Source: CBDFHV01 sp965247705 (GTDB lineage Bacteria; Pseudomonadota; Alphaproteobacteria; Rhodospirillales; CAMCUA01). Taken from it: a stretch of 64,000 nt of DNA. The stretch spans positions 93,954 to 157,953 of the forward strand of contig CBDFHV010000076.1 in NCBI GenBank assembly GCA_965247705.1, in the 5' to 3' direction. Each line of letters opens with the position of its first letter. Position 1 is the stretch's first letter. Of this stretch, positions 25,707 through 33,811 are shown piece by piece. The notes under the pieces are model-generated. The model saw only the letters and a program-made list of their open reading frames with translations, made no database searches and had not been told where the DNA came from. The position numbers and the translations under genes were made by a program.

Positions 25707-26597
25707 TTACGCGGCCACCGCCACTTCGCTGCGCACCGAGCCGTAGGCGGGGATGTCCCCTTCGATGGTCGTCCGCAGCATGTGTCGTTCGTACTTGTCG
25801 TCGTCGAAGGGCATGGCGCAATGCTGGCTGCAGCGGTTGTCCCACAGCACCACGTCGCCGACCCGCCAGCGATGCCGGTAGACGAACCGGGGCTGGACGG
25901 CGAATTCGCACAACTCCTTGATCAGGGCCTTGCCCTCGTCCAGTTCCACGCCCTCGATCTCTACCGCCCAGCGGCCGATGTAGAGGGATTTGCGCCCGGT
26001 CTCGGGGTGAATGCGGACCAGGGGATGCCACACGTCGGGGCGGTCGCGCTTCTCCGTCTCGGTCAGCGCCGGCGAGTGGGGCTAGTTGATCAGATGCATC
26101 TCCACCCGGCTGAAGCGGCCGCGGCGGCCTTCGATGCGGGAGCGCAATGCTTCCGGCAGGGTGTCGTAGGCCTTGTACATGTTGGCGAAGGCGGTATCGC
26201 CCCCCTCCGGCGGCACGATCAGCGCGTGGAGCATGGACCCCATGTTGGGAACTTCCTTGTCCTCCCCGTCGGTGTGCCAGCCCCACCCCGCCCGGCGCAG
26301 GCCGAGTGGCTTGCCGTCCTTGACCACGTTGGAGATGACGTAGACCTCCGGCAGGCCAGGCAGGTTCATGGGCTCCGGAGTTCCCAACTGGGGCATGATG
26401 TGGAGCGGCCCGAAACGCCGTGTGAAAGCGACGTGCTCGGCCGGCGTCCAGGTAACGCCCCGAAACAGCAGCACGTTGTGGTCGAGCCAAGCCCGGCGAA
26501 CGGCCGCCATGGCCTCGTCGTCGATGTCGCCGGCTGGATCGACGCCGGTGATTTCCGCGCCCAGGGCATCGCTCAAGGGGCGGACTTCGATCGCCAT
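25707..26597 (-). pseudogene. TauD/TfdA-type dioxygenase with in-frame amber codon
   Basis: Fe(II)/2-oxoglutarate dioxygenase of the TauD family, 295 codons. The reading frame is continuous except for one TAG at 26082-26084, after RVEMHLIN. Before it lie VDPAGDIDDEAM, DHNVLLFRGVTW and the iron motif GWHTDGE. After it lie PHSPALTETE, VWHPLVRIHPETGRKSLYIG, the distal histidine in WDNRCSQHCAMPFD and the arginine in ERHMLRTTIEGD. Both halves are otherwise well conserved, so this is a fresh nonsense mutation, an assembly error, or readthrough. It heads the operon with the orphan hyuB. Confidence 0.85.
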
Positions 26598-26774
26598 TGG
26601 CGGGGTCCTCTTTCGGTGCGAAGTGCAGGGGTTGGGACAGGTCTCAGACAGTCCGAAATCCTACACCGCGGCGGCAGCGTTTCAAAGTGAGGTGACGGAT
26701 CGGCGCTCCCACCGTTTCCTTGGAGCGTGCCGATGGGCTATGACCACAACCGCAGCACGCTTTGCGCTGCCCAG

Positions 26775-27854
26775 CTAGTGTAGCGATTCCAACGCTTGTT
26801 TCCCTCGGTTGACCTTATCGATGATGGAACTGGCGGAAGCCGTCCAGGCGAAAGGCTTGGGGTCGGCGTTGTGCTGGTCGAGGTAGTCGTTGATGGCCAT
26901 TTGCAATTCGACGATGGAGTGAAACACGCCGCGACGGATGCGCTTTCGGGTGATCTCGGCAAAGAAGCGTTCGACCAAGTTGAGCCACGACGCCGAGGTC
27001 GGCGTGAAATGCAGGTGGAACCGGGGATGGCGTTTCAGCCAGCGCTTGACCTCCGGCGTCTTGTGGGCGGCGTAGTTGTCGACGATCAGGTGGAGAGCCA
27101 GGTGCTTCGACGTCGCGCGGTTGATCTTGTTCAAGAAGCGGATGAACTCCTGATGGCGATGCTTCTGCATGCATTGGCCGATGACCGTGCCGTCGAGCAC
27201 GTCGAGCGCCGCGAACAGGGTGGTGGTGCCGTGGCGCTTATAGTCGTGGGTCATGGTGCCGGCCCGGCCCTTCTTCATCGGCAGGCCCGGCTGGGTGCGG
27301 TCGAGTGCCTGGATCTGGGACTTCTCGTCCACCGACAGGACGATGGCGTGCTCCGGCGGGTTGACATACAGCCCGACCACGTCCTCGACGTTCTCGGCAA
27401 ACCGCGGATCATTGGACAGCTTGAAAGTCGCCACCAGATGCGGTTTCAGCTCATGTGCCTTCCAGATCGCCTGAACGCTCGACGGCGCGATGCCCACCGC
27501 CTTGGCCATCGTTCGCAGGCTCCAGTGGGTCGCGTCCGGCGGCGTTTCCGTCTTGGTCTTCTCGATCACCCGCATGACCACATCCGCCGCAAGCGGTGCC
27601 TTGCCCGGCGGGCGCGTCTTATCGCGGCACAAACCGTCCACGCCGGCCTCCACATAGCGCGTCCGCCAGCGTCGGATGGTCGGTTTGCTCACGCCCAAGC
27701 GGCGCTGGATCTCATCGGTGCCAACGCCGTCGCCGGCCAGCCGTACAATCCGAGCCCGTCGGACATGCTTCTGCGGCGTGTTGCCATTGGCGATCAACGC
27801 CTCCAGCCTGTCCTGATCCCCAGGCGCCAGCTGGATCCTCACTTTCTTCCCCAT
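26775..27854 (-). CDS. IS630-family transposase
   Basis: 359-residue transposase. An N-terminal helix-turn-helix region (EIQRRLGVSKPTIRRWRTRY, residues near 48-67) is followed by a linker and the DDE domain: VLSVDEKSQIQAL (first Asp), LHLIVDNYAAHKT (second Asp) and SWLNLVERFFAEIT (Glu). All catalytic residues are present and the frame is open, so the element could be active and could mobilise the related MITE. The stop codon is at the element's left edge and reaches into the TA-flanked boundary. Confidence 0.92.
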   Translation of the reverse strand: MGKKVRIQLAPGDQDRLEALIANGNTPQKHVRRARIVRLAGDGVGTDEIQRRLGVSKPTIRRWRTRYVEAGVDGLCRDKTRPPGKAPLAADVVMRVIEKTKTETPPDATHWSLRTMAKAVGIAPSSVQAIWKAHELKPHLVATFKLSNDPRFAENVEDVVGLYVNPPEHAIVLSVDEKSQIQALDRTQPGLPMKKGRAGTMTHDYKRHGTTTLFAALDVLDGTVIGQCMQKHRHQEFIRFLNKINRATSKHLALHLIVDNYAAHKTPEVKRWLKRHPRFHLHFTPTSASWLNLVERFFAEITRKRIRRGVFHSIVELQMAINDYLDQHNADPKPFAWTASASSIIDKVNRGKQALESLH

Positions 27855-27911
27855 GAACCCAGAATCGCATCACACCTGCCCGATGGGAATCATTTGTTTC
27901 GAGCGGAACAC
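26778..27911 (-). mobile_element. IS630-family insertion sequence (1134 bp)
   Basis: Bounded by duplicated TA at 26776-26777 and 27912-27913, as expected for the TA-targeting IS630/Tc1-mariner group. The ends begin GTGTAGCGATTCCAACGC (left) and, on the other strand, GTGTTCCGCTCGAAACAA (right), forming imperfect inverted repeats. One intact transposase gene fills the element. It lies between the divergent tauD gene and the glutathione S-transferase gene, ending about 18 bases before the latter's start codon. The 93-bp MITE in the DUF899 gene has matching ends. Confidence 0.9.
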
Positions 27912-27930
27912 TAGGAAAGAGGAGACGGCG

Positions 27931-28551
27931 GTGCAGTTCTACACATTTCCAGCGTCGGCCAACTGTCGCAAGGTCGCGGCCGTCGCAAGAGAACTCGGGC
28001 TGGAGCTCGAGGAGAAGACTGTCGACTTCATGAGTGGGGAGCACAAGGCGCCCGAGTACCTGAAGATCAATCCCAACGGCAAGGTTCCTGCCTTGGTCGA
28101 CGGTGACCTCAAGCTGTGGGAGTCCAACGCGATCATGGGTTATCTCTGCGCCAAGGTCGAAAGCACGGACCTGTGGCCAAAGAGCAACGCCCGCTACGAC
28201 ATCATGCGATGGATGTACTGGGAGCTGGCCCACTGGGGCCCCGCCTGCGACACCTTTGCCTACGAGAACGTGCTCAAGGCCATGATTGGCGCGGGCGATC
28301 CCGATGCTGCGGCGCTTGCCCGCGCGACCGAAGCCTTCAACCGCTACGCCGCCGTGCTCGAAGCCCATCTGGAGGGACGCAAGTACCTGAGCGGCGACAA
28401 GCCCACCATCGCCGACATCGCCGTCGCCTCGCACCTGACCTACGCGGTTCCCGCGAAGATGCCGGTTGACGGCTTCGAGCGAATCAACGCCTGGAACAGC
28501 ACGTTGAATGACCTGCCCGGTTGGCGCGAAACGGCACCGAACCTGGGCTAA
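27931..28551 (+). CDS. Glutathione S-transferase family protein
   Basis: 206-residue GST. The thioredoxin-fold N-domain has FYTFPASANCRKVA, NPNGKVPALVDG (cis-proline loop) and WESNAIMGYL (glutathione gamma-glutamyl-binding Ser). The helical C-domain ends with YLSGDKPTIADIAVA. It conjugates or reductively processes electrophiles with glutathione in the cytoplasm. The start is GTG 27931, set by AGGAGA six bases upstream; longer frames would begin inside the IS630 element. That element separates the gene from whatever promoter it had, so present expression may depend on the IS end. Confidence 0.88.
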   Translation: MQFYTFPASANCRKVAAVARELGLELEEKTVDFMSGEHKAPEYLKINPNGKVPALVDGDLKLWESNAIMGYLCAKVESTDLWPKSNARYDIMRWMYWELAHWGPACDTFAYENVLKAMIGAGDPDAAALARATEAFNRYAAVLEAHLEGRKYLSGDKPTIADIAVASHLTYAVPAKMPVDGFERINAWNSTLNDLPGWRETAPNLG

Positions 28552-28575
28552 GCCATCGGCCGAGCGCGGTGACGC

Positions 28576-29865
28576 TCATCCGTGCCGCTCCGTCGGCATG
28601 GTTCCGGTGCCAGGCGCTTGGGCCTCCAGGCGGCCGGAAAGCATGCACCAAAGCAGAGCCAGGACCTGCAGGGAAATGACGGTCCACTGGGATGCCAGGT
28701 GTCCCTGCGCCGCGTAGCCCCCATCGGCTGTACCGGGGAAGGTGCCGATCACCACGCCGGTCAGCCACTGGGTCAGGAACACGGCGACGAACACCAGCGC
28801 GTTCACGGCGCTTGCCGCTCGCCCCGCGGTTCCTGGCGGCAATGTCCGGGCAACGATGGTATAGGCCGCCATCGGGCAGGCAAAGAATAGGGATGATGCG
28901 GTCCATAGCAGGCCCGGCGCCAACCCACCCCGGGTCGCGGCCAACAGCGCTTGCAGCAGGATCGACAGGCCGAAGCCGCCGAGAGCGAGCGCCTGCAGGG
29001 CCCGGGTCCCGCCGCCGACACGGGTCGACAGCCAGCCGAAGCCGAGGTTGCCGAACAGGATGGCCGCAAACATGGCAAATAACACCCAGGCCTGCGCGGT
29101 AGCATCGTAGCCGGCGACATCGCGTAACCAGAGGGGCACCCAAAGGGTCTGGTAGGCGATCGCCACGCCCAAGCCGCCCATGGCGACGGGCGTGAACCGC
29201 CAGAACCGAAGACTAACCAGGATGGCGCCATAGGCCCGCAAAGGCCGGTCCCTGTCCGCCGGGGCGGCTCCGGCGGCGTCGTGGCGGGGGACGATGGCAA
29301 GCACGCTCAGCATGAGGACGAGGCACGCGCCGGCCAGGCCGGCGAGCACGCCCCGCCACGACACGACGGTCAGCAGGGCTGCCATCGGCCGAGAGGCGAG
29401 CATGCCGCCGAGTGCCGTCAGGGCCATCAGGGCGGCCGTGATCGTGGCCAGCCGTTCGGGCGGAAACCACAGGCGCCCCGCGGTGAAGCCGCCGGTCAGG
29501 CTGGCGGCCATGCCGACGCCGATCAGGAACCGGCCCATGGTGAGGCCCACGACGTCCGTGGCCGTAACGTAGACGAGCCCGCCGCAGGCGGCGATGGCCA
29601 GCAACGTCGCGACCACGCGGCGCGGGCCGTAACGGTCCAACGCCAGCCCCAACGGCAGTTGAGCCAGCGCGAAGGCGACGAAAAAGGCACTCGACACGAA
29701 GCCGAGTTCGGCCGGGCCGAAGCCGAACTCGTCGACCAGTGCCGGCGCGATCATCGCATTGTTGATGCGCAGCGCGTAGTCCAGCGGACCGTACAACAGG
29801 AATGGCAGGAGGATCAGCAAGGAGCGGCGCGCCGCCAAAGCAGGATCGGACAGCCTTTCGGTCAC
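28576..29865 (-). CDS. MFS transporter
   Basis: Major facilitator with about 12 membrane helices, 429 residues from GTG 29865 (a longer frame from 30000 has no membrane-protein-like start). Typical features are the loop between helices 2 and 3 (LALDRYGPRRVVA) and its second-half counterpart FGWLSTRVGGGTRAL. It is a proton- or substrate-driven transporter of unknown specificity; helix pattern and motifs fit the organic-anion or drug groups. It converges with the GST gene, 24 bases apart. The start codon is uncertain because no strong ribosome site is visible. Confidence 0.82.
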   Translation of the reverse strand: MTERLSDPALAARRSLLILLPFLLYGPLDYALRINNAMIAPALVDEFGFGPAELGFVSSAFFVAFALAQLPLGLALDRYGPRRVVATLLAIAACGGLVYVTATDVVGLTMGRFLIGVGMAASLTGGFTAGRLWFPPERLATITAALMALTALGGMLASRPMAALLTVVSWRGVLAGLAGACLVLMLSVLAIVPRHDAAGAAPADRDRPLRAYGAILVSLRFWRFTPVAMGGLGVAIAYQTLWVPLWLRDVAGYDATAQAWVLFAMFAAILFGNLGFGWLSTRVGGGTRALQALALGGFGLSILLQALLAATRGGLAPGLLWTASSLFFACPMAAYTIVARTLPPGTAGRAASAVNALVFVAVFLTQWLTGVVIGTFPGTADGGYAAQGHLASQWTVISLQVLALLWCMLSGRLEAQAPGTGTMPTERHG

Positions 29866-30360
29866 GGGACGGCCGCGGAAAATGCCGCCAACCGGCCACC
29901 GCCCCGACACGCAACAAGGTGAACACCAGCCTTCAATCGACCATTCAGAATCACGGATCCCAGCCGCCGCACCCGGTATTCCCCATACGAGCTCCTCCAA
30001 CAGCGTCGATCATGCCCCGATACCGCCCGGCAGGCAATTTGCCGGCACCTCGGGGGCGTGCATTTCACCGATGCGCTGTGTTGGCGCGAAATCGGTACTG
30101 TCCCGTGGCGCGGCCGCTTGTTCGATGGTTGTACCGTCATGTCGGGTGGGAGCGTCGTTCTAATCCGTTCAACGCGGCGCGAGATTCTTTGGAACAGGTC
30201 ACGAGGGACGGCGGCCTCGGTCCCGACCTTGACCGTTATTAAGAGAAAACAGTACGCATTTTAACACACATAAGGGATACATAAGTAAATCGGACCGCCG
30301 CGTTAAGTAGAATGTCACCTTATTTTAATGGCGTAATTCCGGCTGGTCACGCTTTCAAGC
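29866..30360. other. Gene-free spacer, lower G+C toward its right end
   Basis: I see no supported gene or RNA in this roughly 495-base stretch. Short open frames here have no homology that I recognise and no ribosome sites. From about 30240 to 30350 the sequence becomes AT-rich (TTTTAACACACATAAGGGAT) compared with the G+C-rich surroundings, marking the left edge of a compositionally distinct patch that continues through the next two genes. Confidence 0.5.
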
Positions 30361-31197
30361 CTACGATGCGGGGTCGCGGCAATGCGCCCCGTCATCTCGA
30401 TTGTCGCGTCGCACGAAGAGTTCGCTTTCGGCGAAGTAGTCATGCTCCATGCCGATGGCGTAGAAGCACCGCCCCGCCCGTCTTCCGACCTGAAGACAGG
30501 GGAACGAATAATGCCCATTCAGATTGACAATATAGTAAAACGGGATGCGCTCGCGGAACGGACTTAATATTACCGGGCCGCATCGTACTCCGTTGTAGGT
30601 GTCATAGTGGTAGCGCTCATGGCCAATATCGAAATCGTCGATACAAACGATGCCCTTGTCGATGGCTCCAATTTCCTTCGACAGGGGCCAGTCCTCGCCG
30701 CCATGGGCATCCAGGTAGTAAAACGGTCGTTCATACTGCCCGTTGGCCTCCTCGACCACATTGGGGGAGTCGGCGTGGCGGACGGAGACGTTGGCATGCT
30801 CACCAAGACGGTCTCGGGTAAAGGCGGCAAGTTGGCCGTCGATGTCACAGGAAATCAGCGGAATGTCGGGATAGCGCAAGGCGAGATATTTTGTTGTATC
30901 GCCCATGTGGCAGCCGGTTTCGACAATCGCGTCGCAGCCATGGCGGTCGATCAGGTAATCTACCTGGAGGGCGGTGATGATGTCGAAACCGAAAGGGCCG
31001 CCACCGTCCGACAGACCGACGACGCTCCTTCTCTCGACCCGATAGAACCAGTGATAAACGTCCTCATCGATGACCCGGGTCCTCCTCGGTTTCCACGAAA
31101 TGCCCGTCGACAGCCGTGCCGCCGTCTCCGCGGACGATTGCAGCCGCTTATTGTTTCCCGCCGTCCGGCAATTGACAAGCGTCAGCCTCGACGGCAC
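30361..31197 (-). CDS. Class I SAM-dependent methyltransferase-like protein
   Basis: 278-residue protein with a Rossmann methyltransferase signature: IVETGCHMGDTTKYLALRY (motif I), PLISCDIDGQ (motif II acidic), FYYLDAHGGEDWPL (motif IV region) and GIVCIDDFDIG. It resembles FkbM-like or glycan/rhamnosyl-modifying methyltransferases in layout, but I cannot assign a substrate. The first about 40 residues (basic, no homology seen) may not be translated, so the true start could be a later codon. G+C content is lower than in neighbouring genes, suggesting recent acquisition. Confidence 0.6.
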   Translation of the reverse strand: MPSRLTLVNCRTAGNNKRLQSSAETAARLSTGISWKPRRTRVIDEDVYHWFYRVERRSVVGLSDGGGPFGFDIITALQVDYLIDRHGCDAIVETGCHMGDTTKYLALRYPDIPLISCDIDGQLAAFTRDRLGEHANVSVRHADSPNVVEEANGQYERPFYYLDAHGGEDWPLSKEIGAIDKGIVCIDDFDIGHERYHYDTYNGVRCGPVILSPFRERIPFYYIVNLNGHYSFPCLQVGRRAGRCFYAIGMEHDYFAESELFVRRDNRDDGAHCRDPAS

Positions 31198-31294
31198 ATG
31201 TTGGGAACCGGGCGCCGGTCGGCTTCACCGCTCAACAGTACGATTGCCGCGGATTTGACGATTACTCGGGAATTACCGTTTCAGGGAGCTGGAT

Positions 31295-31597
31295 ATGACA
31301 TCCGACAAGACTGAGGAAACCCTCGACCTAGCGTTTGCCAATCAGATCATCAATTTGGCCAATGACTATCGCGCCGACGGCATGCCCGTTGATGAAATTG
31401 CCGTAGGGTTGCGTCACGCCGCCGCGAATTTCTCGGCTTTCGCCTATTTCCAATCGGAAAATAAGGATATCGACCCCAATACCATGGCCGATGAATTCGT
31501 CAATCTATTGGCCCACTATCTAGAGCGCCACCAGCCGCCAAAACAGCCTGCTCAAGGATTGTACCAACTGGTCGAACAGGCAAAAAACGAGACTTGA
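31295..31597 (+). CDS. Small hypothetical protein, possibly DUF3144-like
   Basis: 100-residue acidic, mainly helical protein: FANQIINLANDYRADG, VGLRHAAANFSAFAYF and MADEFVNLLAHYLERH. The pattern of an N-terminal ANxxxxLAN helix and an AAAxFxAF core is reminiscent of DUF3144, but this is by eye and weak. GGGAG lies 6 bases before ATG 31295, which supports translation. It is divergent from the methyltransferase-like gene and shares its lower G+C. Function unknown. Confidence 0.6.
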   Translation: MTSDKTEETLDLAFANQIINLANDYRADGMPVDEIAVGLRHAAANFSAFAYFQSENKDIDPNTMADEFVNLLAHYLERHQPPKQPAQGLYQLVEQAKNET

Positions 31598-31761
31598 CCC
31601 GGGATTACCAGACGGCCCCTTTCAATCGCCTCTCATACCTATCCCTGCCCGCCCGCGGTCTGTAAGGTCCCGCCGATCTTTTGAGGCGCCCCCCGGGCGT
31701 TTCGATTTTCCTGTCAGATGGGGCTCGCCAGTGGCAGCCCAATTCGGAGTGAAGGCACCCG

Positions 31762-33810
31762 ATGATTCGCATCGGCATCGACATTGGCGGCACGTTCACG
31801 GACTTCGCCGCCTGGCGGCAGGGGGAAGGCGTGCGGACGTCGAAAGTGCCGTCGACGCCGCCGCGCTTCGCCGATGGGGTGCGGGAGGGCCTGGATCGGC
31901 TGATCCCCGCGGTGTCCATTGCCGAGGGGGAGCCCGTCGTCATCGTGCACGGCACCACCATCAGCACCAACACGGTGATCGAGCGCTCGGGCCCGCCGCT
32001 CGCCCTGTTGACCACCGCCGGTTTTCGCGACCTTCTGAATTTGCAGCGGCTGCGGCTGGACAAGCCGGCGGACCTCTTCAACCGCCGGCCGGAGCCCCTG
32101 GTGCCACGGGAGCTGGTCTACGCCATCGCGGAGCGGCTGGAGCCCGATGGGTCCGTCCACACTCCCCTCAATGCCGACGATGTTGCCGTCGCCGCCCGGG
32201 TGGCTTGGGACGCCGGGGTGCGGGCGCTGGGCGTGTGCTTCCTCCACGGCTATCGCAACCCGGCTCACGAGCGGGCGGCCCGGGGCATTATCGGCGAGTC
32301 GGTGCCGGGGATGGACGTTCACCTGTCGAGCGACATCTGGCCCCAGCAGGCGGAATACGAGCGCGCCGTGCTCACCCTGCTCAACGCCTACGTCAAGAAG
32401 ATCATGGGCGACTACCTGACCGAGATCGAGGCCTATCTGGCGGAACGCCTGCCCGCCGCCCACCTGCTGATCTCCAAGTCCAACGGCGGCGTGATGTCGG
32501 TGGCCGAAGCCCGGGACGTCCCCGTCCATACCCTGCTGTCGGGCCCGGCGGCCGGGGTGACGGCGGCGGTGCATCTCGGCCGGTTCCTCGACATGCCCGA
32601 TCTGCTGACCATGGACATGGGCGGTACCAGCACGGATCTGTCCCTGATCTGGCAGGGCAAACCCACCGTGGCGGCACAGGCGGAAGTGGGTGACTTTCCG
32701 CTGATCCTGCCGGTCACCGGCATCGAGGCCATCGGCGCCGGCGGCGGCTCCATCGCCTTTCTGGATGGCGGCATGCTGCGGGTGGGGCCACGCAGCGCCG
32801 GGGCGACGCCGGGGCCCGCCTGCTACGACCAGGGGGGCACCGCGGCCACCCTCACCGATGCCTACGTGCTGTGCGGCTACATCAACCCGGACAACTTCCT
32901 CGGCGGGCGCATGCGCTTGCGCCGCGATCTGGCGGCGCAAGCCATGGCCCCCATCGCCGAGGCCCTGGGAACCGACGTCCCCTCGGCGGCCGAAGCCTGC
33001 GTGACCGTGGCCACCTCCAACATGGTGGCCGCTCTGCTGCCCTATCTGGCGCGCATCGGCATCGATCCGGAGCGGGTGACTTTGGTCCTGTTCGGCGGCG
33101 CCGGCGCCGTCCACGGCCCCCTTTTGGCCCATGAAGCGGCCATCGACCGGGTGGTGGTGCCGGCGACGCCGTCGGTGTTCTGCGCCTTCGGCGGCCTCGC
33201 TTCGGACTTGGCCTACGACGTGGTGCGCTCGGTTCACGGCATGAAGCTGGACCGAGCCGCCGCCGACCGTATTTTTGGCGAGCTGGAAGCCGACTCCGAG
33301 GCCTGGCTGACCCGCCAGGTGGACCCCCGCCTGGCGCCACAGATCGTCTTCGAGCGGGCGGCCGACGCCCGCTACCGGGGCCAGTCCTACCACCTGCGCC
33401 TGGAATTGCCGGCCGCGGCCTTCGCGGCGGACGGCATGGCCGGCCTGGAGACGGCCTTTCACCGGGAGTACGAGCGCCTCTACACCAACAGCGACGAGAC
33501 CGCCGACGTCGACTTCATCGATCTCCGCGTCCGGGCCCGGGGAGTCCTGCCCCGCCCCGAGGGCCAGGTCAGCGCGCTGCCGGCGGAGACAGGGGCCGGT
33601 GCCACTGTCTCCCGCCGCGAGATCCGCCACGGCGGCCGGACCATCGCCGACGTTCCCGTCCTCGACCGCCCGCGCTTGGCCGCCGGCTTTGGCGCCGAGG
33701 GGCCGGCCATCGTCGAACAGTCGGACGCCACCGTCTTTGTGCCCCCTGAATTCCGTGTCGAAGTGGGGGACATGGGCGACCTCATCCTGACCAGAAAAAG
33801 GGGTTCGTGA
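31762..33810 (+). CDS. hyuA: HyuA (hydantoinase/oxoprolinase subunit A), second copy
   Basis: 682-residue ATP-binding subunit. RIGIDIGGTFTDFAAW (near residue 3) and LTMDMGGTSTDLSLIW are the actin-fold phosphate motifs; IGAGGGSIAFLDGG and LFGGAGAVHGPLLAHEA follow. With the HyuB encoded one base downstream it should form an ATP-dependent cyclic-amide hydrolase. It differs clearly from the HyuA at 11828, so it is probably a paralog with another substrate. The ATG at 31762 is preceded by GAAGG. No regulator is adjacent. Confidence 0.93.
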   Translation: MIRIGIDIGGTFTDFAAWRQGEGVRTSKVPSTPPRFADGVREGLDRLIPAVSIAEGEPVVIVHGTTISTNTVIERSGPPLALLTTAGFRDLLNLQRLRLDKPADLFNRRPEPLVPRELVYAIAERLEPDGSVHTPLNADDVAVAARVAWDAGVRALGVCFLHGYRNPAHERAARGIIGESVPGMDVHLSSDIWPQQAEYERAVLTLLNAYVKKIMGDYLTEIEAYLAERLPAAHLLISKSNGGVMSVAEARDVPVHTLLSGPAAGVTAAVHLGRFLDMPDLLTMDMGGTSTDLSLIWQGKPTVAAQAEVGDFPLILPVTGIEAIGAGGGSIAFLDGGMLRVGPRSAGATPGPACYDQGGTAATLTDAYVLCGYINPDNFLGGRMRLRRDLAAQAMAPIAEALGTDVPSAAEACVTVATSNMVAALLPYLARIGIDPERVTLVLFGGAGAVHGPLLAHEAAIDRVVVPATPSVFCAFGGLASDLAYDVVRSVHGMKLDRAAADRIFGELEADSEAWLTRQVDPRLAPQIVFERAADARYRGQSYHLRLELPAAAFAADGMAGLETAFHREYERLYTNSDETADVDFIDLRVRARGVLPRPEGQVSALPAETGAGATVSRREIRHGGRTIADVPVLDRPRLAAGFGAEGPAIVEQSDATVFVPPEFRVEVGDMGDLILTRKRGS

Positions 33811-33811
33811 C

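Noticed and set aside
30058..30264. A 68-residue frame in the spacer left of the methyltransferase gene
   Set aside because: No ribosome site, no homology and composition typical of non-coding sequence.
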